The notes under the pieces: model-generated
What the model saw: only the letters and a program-made list of their open reading frames with translations
Told to the model about the DNA's origin: nothing
The model's database searches: none
Translations under genes and position numbers: made by a program
From: an uncultured Oscillospiraceae bacterium
Lineage (GTDB): Bacteria; Bacillota; Clostridia; Oscillospirales; Oscillospiraceae
NCBI GenBank assembly: GCA_944385425.1
Contig: CALWXD010000106.1
Coordinates: 1 to 40,115 of the forward strand
DNA: 40,115 nucleotides
Reading direction: 5' to 3'
In this document: piece after piece, positions 13,967-22,136 of the stretch
Layout: each line of letters starts with the position of its first letter
Numbering within the stretch: position 1 is the first letter of the stretch

Positions 13967-15901
13967 TTGACGCTGCGTCATACGGATATTGCTGTTGAAA
14001 AGGAGGGAAAGCGGGGGCGCCTGCCGCGGCTTTGCTGGCAGGAGCTTGGCAGGACCGCGCTCCTGCTGCTGGGACCGCTGGCGGCGGCGGCCGCCTGCCA
14101 GGTGGTGTCGCTGCAGAGCTGGGAGGAGGCCAGCCGGTGGCTGGGCGGCCACGCCGCCGCCGTGGCCGCCGTGTGGGGCCTCCTCAGCTGCGCCCTGTGG
14201 CTGGTGTACGGCCTTACGCGCCTCGCCTCCCTCTCCCTCCTGCTGACGGAGGCGGTCCCCCTGGCGCTGACGCTGGTGAGCTACTATAAGACCGCCATCA
14301 ACGGCGAGCCGCTGATGCTGACGGACTTCGCCCTGGCGGGGGACTTCGGCGGCGTGGCGGGCTTTGCCATGGACCGCATCGCCATCTCAGACGCCACCTG
14401 GGGGGCCCTGGCCCTGGCGGCGGCGCCGGTGCTCCTGGCGCTGGTGCTGGATTTCCTGCCCCGCCGCCTCTCCCTGCGGGGGGGCATGGTCCGGGCAGGG
14501 GTGGCGCTGCTGGTCTTTGGCATCTCCGCCGTCACCTGGCTGGAGCCCTTCTGCGCCGCCCAGTATGAGGCCCACCCCACCCAGGTGGACCGGGACGCCG
14601 CCTGCGGCGTGCCGCTGAGCCTGCTGTCCACGGCCCTGGGGGCCCGGGCCGCCGGGTCGGAGGCCTACAGCGAGCTTCGGATGCAGCGGCTGCTGCAGGA
14701 GATGGAGGGGGATCTGGCGGACCAGGAGGCGGAGCGGGGGGCGGCCAGGACGCCCCACATCATCTTTATTATGAACGAGAGCTTTATGGATGTGACCCGC
14801 CTGCCAAACGTCACGTTCTCCGAGGACCCCCTGGCCAACTACCACGCCCTGGCGGAGACCGCCCAGTCCGGCCGGTTTTACAGCATTACCACCGGCGGCG
14901 GCACCGGCTGGGTGGAGATGGAGAGCTTTATGGGCGTCCCCACCGCCATGATCGACCCCAACCGCGCCAACACGGAGCTGGAGGCGGAGGAGTACGAGGC
15001 CCTGCCCTCCTATGTGAAGGTGCTGAAGGCCAACGGCTACCAGGCCATCGGTTTCCACGCCCATACCAACGCCCTCTACAACCGGGATGCCAACTTCCCC
15101 CGCATCGGCTTTGACGAGATGCTCTTCATGGAGGCCTACCAGCAGCAGGCCACCTACGAGGGGCTGTACTTTGACGACGACTCCACCGCCAACGTGCTGA
15201 TTTCCCTGTTCGAGGAGAACCGGGAGGGGCCCCTGTACCTCTACGCCATGACCATGCAGAACCACCAGCCCTACTACGGCGGGCGCTACACGGCGGACCG
15301 GCTGGAGGTGACTAGCGACCGCCTCAGCGGGGATGACCTGGCGGTGCTGCAGTGCTACGTCAACGGCATCTATGACGCCGACCGGATGCTGGGCAAGCTC
15401 ACAGACTACTTCTCCCAGGTGGACGAGCCGGTGCTGCTGGTCTTTGCCGGGGACCACACCGCCAGCATGTACCTCTCCGACGACCAGTCGGTCTACTCCG
15501 CCCTGGGCTACGTCTCCGCCCCTACAGCGGCGGGGTGGACGGCGGAGGACTACCAGAGGATGCTCTCCACGGACTACCTCATCTGGGCCAACTTCGACCT
15601 GGGGGAGACCGCCGGGACCCGGCGGGACCTCAGCGCCTCCTTTATGGCCGCGGAGCTCCTGGCCCTGGCCGGGGTGGACAACACGCCCTACTACGCCTGG
15701 CTCCGCGAGACCGGCCGCGGCCTCATGACCTACCGCTCCGGCAATGTGCTGGTGGATGCGGCGGGGAACCGGACGGCGGACCTGGGGGAGGAGGCCGATA
15801 CCTTCTACACCGCCTGGCAGGACACGGTGTACGACATGCTCCAGGGGGAGGGGTATGTGGCCGGCCGGGTGAACCAGGTCCACCGGACAGCGGACGAGTG
15901 A
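13967..15901 (+). CDS. LTA synthase-like membrane sulfatase
   Basis: A 644-residue membrane enzyme of the LtaS/alkaline-phosphatase superfamily. About five hydrophobic helices occupy residues 20-215, and an extracellular sulfatase-type domain follows. Its metal site shows IIFIMNESFMD (the first Mn ligand), STIT-like SITTGGGTGWVEMESF with the likely nucleophile threonine, and FAGDHTASMY near the end. Such proteins transfer glycerol-phosphate from phosphatidylglycerol to teichoic acids or modify envelope glycans; the precise product cannot be read from sequence. The promoter and hairpin upstream exclude earlier starts, leaving a TTG at 13967 with AAGAAGGG before it; this start is moderately certain. 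It appears monocistronic. The downstream 140 bp to the next promoter are AT-rich and hold no clear terminator. Confidence 0.87.
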   Translation: MTLRHTDIAVEKEGKRGRLPRLCWQELGRTALLLLGPLAAAAACQVVSLQSWEEASRWLGGHAAAVAAVWGLLSCALWLVYGLTRLASLSLLLTEAVPLALTLVSYYKTAINGEPLMLTDFALAGDFGGVAGFAMDRIAISDATWGALALAAAPVLLALVLDFLPRRLSLRGGMVRAGVALLVFGISAVTWLEPFCAAQYEAHPTQVDRDAACGVPLSLLSTALGARAAGSEAYSELRMQRLLQEMEGDLADQEAERGAARTPHIIFIMNESFMDVTRLPNVTFSEDPLANYHALAETAQSGRFYSITTGGGTGWVEMESFMGVPTAMIDPNRANTELEAEEYEALPSYVKVLKANGYQAIGFHAHTNALYNRDANFPRIGFDEMLFMEAYQQQATYEGLYFDDDSTANVLISLFEENREGPLYLYAMTMQNHQPYYGGRYTADRLEVTSDRLSGDDLAVLQCYVNGIYDADRMLGKLTDYFSQVDEPVLLVFAGDHTASMYLSDDQSVYSALGYVSAPTAAGWTAEDYQRMLSTDYLIWANFDLGETAGTRRDLSASFMAAELLALAGVDNTPYYAWLRETGRGLMTYRSGNVLVDAAGNRTADLGEEADTFYTAWQDTVYDMLQGEGYVAGRVNQVHRTADE

Positions 15902-16039
15902 ATGCATATTTCCAAAAAATATACATATTCAGCGGCGGACCGGGCAGGCCGGCGCGGGCGGCGAAAAATTTTTCACTTATGACAAAATAGTACACGGACA
16001 GCCGGGGAATATTCTGGGCAAATTTGGTCATATTGCCAA

Positions 16040-16068
16040 TTGAATATGAATATTTATGCAGATATAAT
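16040..16068 (+). promoter_or_regulatory. Promoter of the amino acid ABC transporter operon
   Basis: TTGAAT (16040-16045) and TATAAT (16063-16068) with a 17-bp spacer, in a 150-bp AT-rich region. Confidence 0.8.
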
Positions 16069-16114
16069 ACGGGTTACAACACAGCCCCCACGGGGCGGAA
16101 AGGATGAGAAGAGG

Positions 16115-16924
16115 ATGAAGAAGTTTTTTGCGCTGATTCTGGCCGTATCCATGCTGGGCGCGCTGCTCACCGCCTGCGGCGGCAGCGAGGATGTGACGCT
16201 GAAGATCCTGGATACCGAGTACAAAGAGGAGGACTACGCCATCGCCGTGGCCAAGGAGAACACGGAGCTGCTGGATAAGCTCAACGAGGCCCTGGCCGCC
16301 CTGAAGGCCGACGGCACCACCCAGGCCATTGTGGACAAGTACATCTCTGGCGTGGAGCACGACCTAACCTTCCAGCAGGACGCGGAGGGCAAGGAGGAGC
16401 TGGTGATGGCCACCAACGCCCAGTTCCCGCCCTATGAGTACTACGAGGGCGAGGACATCGTGGGCATCGACGCGGAGATGGCCGCCGCCATTGCCGACTA
16501 CCTGGATATGAAGCTGGTCATTGACGACATGGACTTTGACGCCACCATTACCGCCGTGCAGACCGGCAAGGCGGACATGGTGATGGCGGGCCTCACCGTG
16601 ACGCCGGACCGGCAGGAGAGCGTGAACTTCACCGACAGCTACGCCACCGGCATCCAGGTGGTCATCGTCCCCGAGGGCTCCCCCATCGAGACGGTGGACG
16701 ACCTGCTGGACCCCGAGGCGGAGTATATTGCCGGCGTGCAGAAGGGTACCACCGGCGACACCTACCTGTCCTACGGCTATGAGGACGGCGGCATCACCGA
16801 GGAGCGGGTGCAGAAGTACCCCGCCGGCGCCGACGCCATCCAGGCCCTAATCACCGGTAAGGTGGACTGCGTGGTCATCGACAACGAGCCGGCCAAGGCC
16901 TTTGTGGAGGCCAACAACGGCTGA
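16115..16924 (+). CDS. Amino acid ABC transporter substrate-binding lipoprotein, apparently circularly permuted
   Basis: A 269-residue family 3 solute-binding lipoprotein: signal peptide MKKFFALILA..., lipobox LLTAC with the lipidated Cys21. Residues 29-77 (from LKILDTEYKEEDY to AIVDKYI) look like the segment that normally forms the C-terminal end of such proteins, including the GNTELLDKINxAL-type helix and the ADGTxxxIxxKY ending. Residues about 94-269 are the usual N-terminal start (LVMATNAQFPPYEYY), ligand-binding arginine region AGLTVTPDRQESVNF (R166) and lobe 2, and the protein stops at NEPAKAFVEANNG, exactly where the relocated segment would normally continue. Joining the end to residue 29 recreates a standard family 3 order. 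The start at 16115 follows GAAGAGG. The permease and ATPase follow, so it feeds a polar amino acid importer; the ligand is unknown. Confidence 0.9.
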   Translation: MKKFFALILAVSMLGALLTACGGSEDVTLKILDTEYKEEDYAIAVAKENTELLDKLNEALAALKADGTTQAIVDKYISGVEHDLTFQQDAEGKEELVMATNAQFPPYEYYEGEDIVGIDAEMAAAIADYLDMKLVIDDMDFDATITAVQTGKADMVMAGLTVTPDRQESVNFTDSYATGIQVVIVPEGSPIETVDDLLDPEAEYIAGVQKGTTGDTYLSYGYEDGGITEERVQKYPAGADAIQALITGKVDCVVIDNEPAKAFVEANNG

Positions 16925-16949
16925 TTGCCGCGGAGAAACAGGTTAAGAC

Positions 16950-16980
16950 AATTAGGGGCGGCCCCTTGCCGCCCCTAATT
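16950..16980 (+). promoter_or_regulatory. Intercistronic hairpin between binding protein and permease
   Basis: AATTAGGGGCGG (16950-16961) and CCGCCCCTAATT (16969-16980) form a perfect 12-bp stem with a seven-base loop and no T-run. Such hairpins after binding-protein genes usually shield the upstream message or let only part of transcription pass, giving excess binding protein over permease. Confidence 0.8.
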
Positions 16981-17006
16981 GAGATGTAAGGAGGGAGGAG
17001 CGCGCC

Positions 17007-17765
17007 GTGGGCTGGTTTACACAGCTGCAGGCCAATCTGGCCGGCTGGTTCGCCGATTTGAAGGCGGAATTTGTTTTGAACTTTATTGAGGAGGACCGGT
17101 GGCGGTTTTTGGTCACCGGCCTTGGCAACACCCTGCGGATCACCTTTTTCGCGGTGCTGCTGGGCATTGCCCTGGGCGTGGTGGTGGCCATTGTCCGCGC
17201 CAGCTATGACAAGACCATCCAGGAGATGCGGCCCGGCCCGGGGCGGTTTCTCCTAAAGCTTGGCAACTTTGTCTGCAAGATCTACCTCACCGTGATCCGG
17301 GGCACGCCTGTGGTGGTGCAGCTGATGATCATGTACTACATCATCTTCGCCACCTCCCGCAACAGCCTAATGGTGGCGGTGCTGGCCTTCGGCATCAACT
17401 CCGGCGCCTATGTGGCGGAGATCTTCCGTTCGGGCATCATGTCCATTGACCCCGGCCAGTTTGAGGCCGGGCGGTCCCTGGGCTTTAACTATGTGCAGAC
17501 CATGCGCTACATCATCATCCCCCAGGCGTTCAAGAACGTCCTGCCCGCGCTGGCCAACGAGTTTATCGTGCTGCTGAAGGAGACCTCCGTGGCGGGCTAC
17601 GTCACCATCCGGGACCTCACCATGGGCGGCGACATCATCCGCAGCGGGACCTACTCCGCCTTTATGCCGCTGATCGCGGTGGCGCTGATCTACTTGACGC
17701 TGGTGATTTTCTTCACCTGGCTTGTGGGCAAACTGGAGAGGAGGCTGAGAAGCAGTGAGCGGTAA
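17007..17765 (+). CDS. Polar amino acid ABC transporter permease
   Basis: A 252-residue inner-membrane permease of the HisM/GlnP family. After a short N-terminal amphipathic stretch, the first transmembrane helix starts with the family segment [19 protein letters not shown] (about 35-53). The coupling EAA loop is visible as [35 protein letters not shown] near residues 150-185, and [13 protein letters not shown] precedes it. Start is GTG 17007 with GGAGGGAGGAG upstream. The stop overlaps the ATPase start by 11 bp, indicating translational coupling. A single permease gene implies a homodimer. Confidence 0.95.
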   Translation: MGWFTQLQANLAGWFADLKAEFVLNFIEEDRWRFLVTGLGNTLRITFFAVLLGIALGVVVAIVRASYDKTIQEMRPGPGRFLLKLGNFVCKIYLTVIRGTPVVVQLMIMYYIIFATSRNSLMVAVLAFGINSGAYVAEIFRSGIMSIDPGQFEAGRSLGFNYVQTMRYIIIPQAFKNVLPALANEFIVLLKETSVAGYVTIRDLTMGGDIIRSGTYSAFMPLIAVALIYLTLVIFFTWLVGKLERRLRSSER

Positions 17766-18504
17766 CGACGTTCTGATCCGCGTGGAGGGGCTGCAGAAGT
17801 GGTTCAAGGGCGGGGAGATCAAGGCCCTGGACGGCATCGACTGCGAGATCCGGAGAGGGGAAGTGGTGGTGGTCATCGGCCCCTCCGGCTCCGGCAAGTC
17901 CACATTCCTGCGCTGCCTCAACCTGCTGGAGCACCCCACCGGGGGGACCATCACCTTCGACGGGGTGGACATCACCGACCCCAGGGTGGACATCAACCGC
18001 CACCGGCAGAAGATGGGGATGGTGTTCCAGCACTTCAACCTCTTCCCCCACATGACCATCCTGGAGAATATGACCCTGGCCCCCATGAAACTGCTGAAAA
18101 AGAGCAGGGAGGAGGCGGAGCAGAAGGCCATGGCCCTGCTGGAGCGGGTGGGCCTTGCCGACCGGTCCGGCGCCTATCCCAGCCAGCTCTCCGGCGGGCA
18201 GAAGCAGCGCATCGCCATTGTCCGGGCCCTGTGCATGGACCCGGAGGTGATGCTCTTTGACGAGCCCACCAGCGCCCTGGACCCGGAGATGGTGGGCGAG
18301 GTGCTGGAGGTGATGAAGGAGCTGGCTCGGGAGGGGATGACCATGGCGGTGGTGACCCATGAGATGGGCTTTGCCCGGGAGGTGGGCACCAGGGTGCTGT
18401 TCATGGATGAGGGGAAGCTCCTGGAGCAGGGGACGCCGGCGGCGCTCTTCGGGAGCCCCCAAAACCCCCGGCTCAAGGATTTCCTGGGGAAGGTCCTGCA
18501 GTAG
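17755..18504 (+). CDS. Polar amino acid ABC transporter ATP-binding protein
   Basis: A 249-residue ABC ATPase of the GlnQ/HisP type that drives the importer encoded just upstream. Walker [10 protein letters not shown] is at about residues 42-50, the Q-loop in [11 protein letters not shown] near 87-97, the signature LSGGQKQR near 144-151, Walker [15 protein letters not shown] at 163-176 and the H-loop in VVTHEMGFA near 200. Start is GTG 17755, overlapping the permease stop. A terminator follows at 18523-18551. Confidence 0.97.
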   Translation: MSGNDVLIRVEGLQKWFKGGEIKALDGIDCEIRRGEVVVVIGPSGSGKSTFLRCLNLLEHPTGGTITFDGVDITDPRVDINRHRQKMGMVFQHFNLFPHMTILENMTLAPMKLLKKSREEAEQKAMALLERVGLADRSGAYPSQLSGGQKQRIAIVRALCMDPEVMLFDEPTSALDPEMVGEVLEVMKELAREGMTMAVVTHEMGFAREVGTRVLFMDEGKLLEQGTPAALFGSPQNPRLKDFLGKVLQ

Positions 18505-18522
18505 AGAGCCGCCGAAGACAGA

Positions 18523-18551
18523 GGGGGCCGCGCCTGCCGCGGCCCCCCTTT
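18523..18551 (+). terminator. Terminator of the amino acid ABC operon
   Basis: A 10-bp G+C stem (18523-18532 with 18538-18547) with a five-base loop and a short CTTT tail ending at 18551. Confidence 0.75.
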
Positions 18552-18566
18552 CGCATCCCGCTTTTC

Positions 18567-18597
18567 CTGCCGCCGGGGACGCCGTCCCCGGCGGCAG
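18567..18597. repeat. Second strong inverted repeat before the ymdB promoter
   Basis: Perfect 14-base arms (18567-18580 and 18584-18597) with a GCC centre. It abuts the -35 box of the ymdB promoter (18599). Without a T-run its role is open: back-up terminator of the ABC operon or a barrier between the two units. Confidence 0.65.
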
Positions 18598-18598
18598 C

Positions 18599-18627
18599 TT
18601 GCAATCTGCCCCGCCGTCGGGTATAAT
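18599..18627 (+). promoter_or_regulatory. Promoter of the ymdB operon
   Basis: TTGCAA (18599-18604) and TATAAT (18622-18627), 17 bp apart. Confidence 0.82.
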
Positions 18628-18685
18628 ACAGGGGTACGCCCCCGCGGCGGGGCGGAATATCCAAGGAAACGGGCGGACAGACAGT

Positions 18686-19459
18686 ATGCAGTATCGTATT
18701 TTGGCAATCGGGGATGTGGTGGGGGAGAATGGGCTGGCCCACCTCCGGCGCCACCTGCGCCCCCTGCAGAAACTGAAGGGGATCGGTTTTACCGTGGTCA
18801 ACGGGGAGAACATCTCCGGCGTGGGGCTGACGCCCCAGCAGGCCAGGGACCTGTACGACGCCGGGGCGGACATGGTGACCCTGGGCAACCACGCCTTCCA
18901 CCGGCCCCAGATCACCCGGCTGCTGGACGAGGCGCCCTGGATTCTGCGCCCGGCCAACTTTACCGGCCGCGCCCCCGGCAGGGGGTACGCCGTGTGGGAC
19001 GGCGGCGGGGTGCAGATCGCCGTGATGAACCTCATCGGCCGCTGCGGCCTGGACTTCAACGCCGACAACCCCTTTTTCACCGCCGACCGGCTGCTGCGGC
19101 AGGACAGGCCCACCTTTACCCTGGTGGATTTCCACGCCGAGGCCACCAGCGAAAAGCTGGCCATGGGCTATTACCTGGACGGACGGGTCTCCGCCGTGTG
19201 GGGGACCCACACCCACGTCCCCACCGCCGACGAGCAGGTGCTGGAGGGGGGGACGGGGTATCTCACGGACCTGGGCATGACCGGGCCGATCCGCTCCGTG
19301 CTGGGCATCCGGCCGGAGCAGAGCATTGAGACATTTTTGGGCGGCCTTCCCGGCCGGTACCAGGTGGCGGATGGCCCCTGCTGCATGCAGGGGGCGGTGT
19401 TTACCCTGGAGACGGAGACGGGGCTGTGCACCGCCGTGGAGCGGATCGACATCCGCTGA
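18686..19459 (+). CDS. ymdB: YmdB family metallophosphoesterase (2',3'-cyclic nucleotide phosphodiesterase-like)
   Basis: A 257-residue calcineurin-like phosphoesterase of the YmdB family; the Bacillus subtilis member hydrolyses 2',3'-cAMP and affects biofilm and motility decisions. All metal-binding motifs are visible: AIGDVVGENGL at residues 7-17, VVNGENISGVG near 38-48, MVTLGNHAFH near 70-79, LVDFHAEATSEK near 150-161 and WGTHTHVPTADE near 173-184. Length is close to the usual 260. The ATG at 18686 has only a poor ribosome binding site (GGACAG). In Bacillota this gene usually lies next to rny; here it leads a unit with a YbaK-domain protein and a YhaO-like phosphoesterase. Confidence 0.95.
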   Translation: MQYRILAIGDVVGENGLAHLRRHLRPLQKLKGIGFTVVNGENISGVGLTPQQARDLYDAGADMVTLGNHAFHRPQITRLLDEAPWILRPANFTGRAPGRGYAVWDGGGVQIAVMNLIGRCGLDFNADNPFFTADRLLRQDRPTFTLVDFHAEATSEKLAMGYYLDGRVSAVWGTHTHVPTADEQVLEGGTGYLTDLGMTGPIRSVLGIRPEQSIETFLGGLPGRYQVADGPCCMQGAVFTLETETGLCTAVERIDIR

Positions 19460-19500
19460 GAGAGGCATTTACAGAGAAAAAGAGAAAGGAAGAAGAGAAA

Positions 19501-19986
19501 ATGTCCATTGAAAAAGTGCGGGAATACCTCCGCGGCGAGGGAATGGAGGACCGGATCCGGGAGTTTGCCGTCTCCAGCGCCACGGTGGAGCTGGCGGCCC
19601 AGGCCGCCGGCGTGGAGCCGGCCCGCATCGCCAAGACCCTCAGCTTTAAGCTGGGGGACCGGGTGCTGCTGGTGGTGGCGGCGGGGGACGCCAAGGTGGA
19701 CAACACCCGCTACAAAAACACCTTCGGCGGCAAGGCCAAGATGCTGACACCGGACGAGGCGGTGGCCCTGGTGGGCCACGCGGTGGGCGGCGTGTGCCCC
19801 TTCGCGGTGAACGACGGGGTGGAGGTCTATCTGGACGAGTCCCTCCGCCGGTTTGACGCGGTCTACCCCGCCGCGGGGAACGCCAGCAGCGCGGTGCGCC
19901 TAAGCTGCGAGGAGCTGGAGCGGCTGTCCCGCTGCCGGGAGTGGGTGGACGTGTGCAAGGCCTGGCGGCCGGAGGAGGCGCGGTAG
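19501..19986 (+). CDS. YbaK/EbsC family aminoacyl-tRNA deacylase-like protein
   Basis: A 161-residue stand-alone YbaK/aaRS-editing domain. Such proteins hydrolyse mischarged aminoacyl-tRNAs, for example Cys-tRNA(Pro). The invariant lysine lies in RIAKTLSFKLGD (about 41-52), followed by LLVVAAGDAKVDN, the KAKMLTPDEA segment and the glycine-rich GHAVGGVCPFAV loop. AAAGGAAG precedes the ATG at 19501. It lies 41 bp after ymdB and 3 bp before the next gene, so all three are probably cotranscribed. Which amino acid it clears cannot be told. Confidence 0.93.
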   Translation: MSIEKVREYLRGEGMEDRIREFAVSSATVELAAQAAGVEPARIAKTLSFKLGDRVLLVVAAGDAKVDNTRYKNTFGGKAKMLTPDEAVALVGHAVGGVCPFAVNDGVEVYLDESLRRFDAVYPAAGNASSAVRLSCEELERLSRCREWVDVCKAWRPEEAR

Positions 19987-19989
19987 GCC

Positions 19990-21063
19990 ATGCGGATTTT
20001 GCACGGGGCGGACTTCCATCTGGACAGCCCCTTCCACAGCCTCCCGCCGGAGAAGGCGAAGGAGCGCCGCCGGGAGAGCCGGGAGCTCCTGGAGGACCTG
20101 GCCGCCTGCGCCGGCCGCTGCCGGGCGGACGCGGTGCTCCTCAGCGGGGACCTCTTTGACGGGGACCGGGTCTACCGGGAGACGGTGGAGGCCCTGGCGG
20201 CGGCCCTGGGGCGCATTTGCTGCCCGGTGTTCCTCGCCCCGGGCAACCACGACCCCTACCATGGCCGCAGCCCCTACCGCCAGGTGGACTGGCCGGGGAA
20301 CGTCCATATTTTCTCCTCCGCCGCCGTCAGCCGGGTGGAGCTGGCGGGGGGCGTGGTCTACGGCGCGGCCTTCACCGCAGCGGAGCAGGGGGAGAGCCTG
20401 CTGCGGGGCTTTGCCGCCCCGCCGTCAGACAAGCCCCAGGTCATGTGCCTCCACGCCGACCTCCGTCCCGGCCCCTACAACCCCATCACCCGGGAGGAGA
20501 TCGCCGCCAGCGGCCTGGATTATCTGGCCCTGGGCCATATCCACCAGCGCCGGGCGTTTCAAGAGGGGGGCACCTTCTGCGCCTACCCCGGCTGCCCGGA
20601 GGGGCGGGGGTTCGACGAGCTGGGGGAGAAGGGGGTGCTGCTGGCGGAGGTGGAGCCGGGGAAGGTCCGGACGGAGTTCATCCCCCTGTGCAGCCGGCGC
20701 TACGAGGTGGTGGAGGCGGACGTCACCGGCGGGGATCCCCGGCAGCGGATCGAGGCGGCGGTGGAGCCCTTTTCTGAGCGGGACATCCTCCGCGTGCTCC
20801 TCACCGGGGAGGCGGGGGAGGGCGGGGTGGACCTGGCGGCCCTGGAGACGGCTTTTGGCCCCCGGTTCTACCACCTGGAGCTCCAGGACCACACCCGGCC
20901 CGGGGAGGACCTGTGGAGCCGGGCGGGGGAGGACAGCCTCCGGGGCCTGTTCCTCCAGGAGCTGCGCCGGCAGTACGACGGGACAGCCGACGAGGCGGAG
21001 CGGGGGCAGCTTGCCCGGGCCGCCCGGCTGGGCCTTGCGGCCCTGGACGGCAGGGACCTTTAA
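19990..21063 (+). CDS. YhaO/SbcD-like metallophosphoesterase (DNA repair exonuclease family)
   Basis: A 357-residue calcineurin-like phosphoesterase of the SbcD/Mre11-related YhaO type. Motifs: ILHGADFHLDSPF (residues 3-15), LLSGDLFDGDRVY near 50-62, LAPGNHDPYHG near 80-90, VMCLHADLR near 150-158 and LALGHIHQR near 178-186. The remaining 150 residues form a capping region with a mixed alpha/beta look. A GGAGGAGG inside the end of the YbaK gene serves its ATG. In other Bacillota this protein is normally followed by the large SMC-like ATPase YhaN; here no partner follows, and the next gene faces the other way after a terminator. Confidence 0.9.
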   Translation: MRILHGADFHLDSPFHSLPPEKAKERRRESRELLEDLAACAGRCRADAVLLSGDLFDGDRVYRETVEALAAALGRICCPVFLAPGNHDPYHGRSPYRQVDWPGNVHIFSSAAVSRVELAGGVVYGAAFTAAEQGESLLRGFAAPPSDKPQVMCLHADLRPGPYNPITREEIAASGLDYLALGHIHQRRAFQEGGTFCAYPGCPEGRGFDELGEKGVLLAEVEPGKVRTEFIPLCSRRYEVVEADVTGGDPRQRIEAAVEPFSERDILRVLLTGEAGEGGVDLAALETAFGPRFYHLELQDHTRPGEDLWSRAGEDSLRGLFLQELRRQYDGTADEAERGQLARAARLGLAALDGRDL

Positions 21064-21072
21064 GTGCGGAAA

Positions 21073-21104
21073 AAGCGGGGGACGGCATCGGCCGTCCCCC
21101 GCTT
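21073..21104. terminator. Bidirectional terminator between convergent genes
   Basis: A perfect 14-bp stem (21073-21086 with 21091-21104) with an ATCG loop. On the minus strand it is followed by TTTTTCC, making it the terminator of the XRE gene; on the plus strand it closes the ymdB unit. Confidence 0.85.
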
Positions 21105-21138
21105 AACTGCCGGAAAGGGCTGAATTGCGGGACATTTG

Positions 21139-22053
21139 CTACCATTCGGGGCGGGTGCTGTCCCCGCCGGCTCCCCCCGCCCCCTGGCGGTTGGCAAGGG
21201 CCAGGCACAGCGCCGCCAGCCCCAGCGCCGCCGTGATGGCCGCCCCCACGGCGGAGAAAAAGTCCAGCCCCAGCAGCAGGGGCAGGAGAGAGAACGCCGC
21301 GCCCAGGATGTCCAGCACAAAGAGGGCGTTGCCCAGCCTTGGCCGGGGGCGGAACAGCTGCACCAGGGCCAGGAGCAGCAGAATGACGGTCAGCACCCCG
21401 GTGAGCAGGGGGAAGAAGTTGGCGTAGCCGAAGGGGGTGAGGCTGAAATAGGAAAAGGTCTCCCGAAAGCGGCCGATGGTGCCGTCCTCCGCCATGCGGG
21501 CAAAGTTCAGCACCGCCCCCCAGGGCGTCAGCTCCAGGGCGAAGGCCGCCAAAAGGCAGAGCACCGTCCCCGCCCGGGCCGCGGCGGGGGAGAGGAGACG
21601 GTCCAGATGGAAACGCGGCAGACGGGGGAGACGGACATAGCGAACGGCCGCCGCCAGGGCCAAAAGCCCCGCCCCCGTTAGCCTTAGGCCCCAGGTGCGC
21701 CCGGCCATGAAGAGGGGCGTCAGCAGCAAAAATACCCCCGCCACGCTTAGGAGCACCGCGGCGGTCCGCCGCCCCATGCCCCGGGCGTAGCGCAGCGCCT
21801 CCAGGAGCGTGCCGTCGCTGCGGTCCGCCTTCTCCGCCTCCGTCAGCGGCTCACCAGCCAAAAGCTCGGTGACCGACGTGCCCAGGGCCGCCGCCAGCGG
21901 CTCCAGCAGCCCCACGTCGGGGAACCCCCGCCCCGTCTCCCAGCGGCTCACCGCCTTGTCCGTGACGCCCAGCTTCTCCGCCAGCTCCGCCTGGGTGAGG
22001 CCCTGCTGTTTTCGCAGCAGGGCGATGAAAAGCCCTGTCTTCCTGGTGTCCAT
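21139..22053 (-). CDS. Membrane-anchored XRE family regulator
   Basis: A 304-residue protein with a Cro/C1-type helix-turn-helix at residues 8-62 (LRKQQGLTQAELAEKLGVTDKAVSRWETG...FPDVGLLEPLAAALGTSVTELL) joined to a hydrophobic C-terminal half with about six or seven transmembrane segments (about 97-290) separated by short arginine-rich loops. This architecture, a cytoplasmic DNA-binding head on a polytopic membrane anchor, is common in gut Clostridia but its signal is unknown. Translation starts at ATG 22053 after GGGAGGGACG. It has its own promoter and terminator. Confidence 0.9.
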   Translation of the reverse strand: MDTRKTGLFIALLRKQQGLTQAELAEKLGVTDKAVSRWETGRGFPDVGLLEPLAAALGTSVTELLAGEPLTEAEKADRSDGTLLEALRYARGMGRRTAAVLLSVAGVFLLLTPLFMAGRTWGLRLTGAGLLALAAAVRYVRLPRLPRFHLDRLLSPAAARAGTVLCLLAAFALELTPWGAVLNFARMAEDGTIGRFRETFSYFSLTPFGYANFFPLLTGVLTVILLLLALVQLFRPRPRLGNALFVLDILGAAFSLLPLLLGLDFFSAVGAAITAALGLAALCLALANRQGAGGAGGDSTRPEW

Positions 22054-22083
22054 TTGCGTCCCTCCCGTCGTTTGGATGCCATC

Positions 22084-22112
22084 AGTCTATCAGCTGGGGG
22101 CGTTCCTGTCAC
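22084..22112 (-). promoter_or_regulatory. Promoter of the XRE gene
   Basis: Minus strand GTGACA (22112-22107) and TAGACT (22089-22084) with 17-bp spacing. Confidence 0.6.
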
Positions 22113-22136
22113 CCTATGGAGCGTAGAGAGGGGCGC

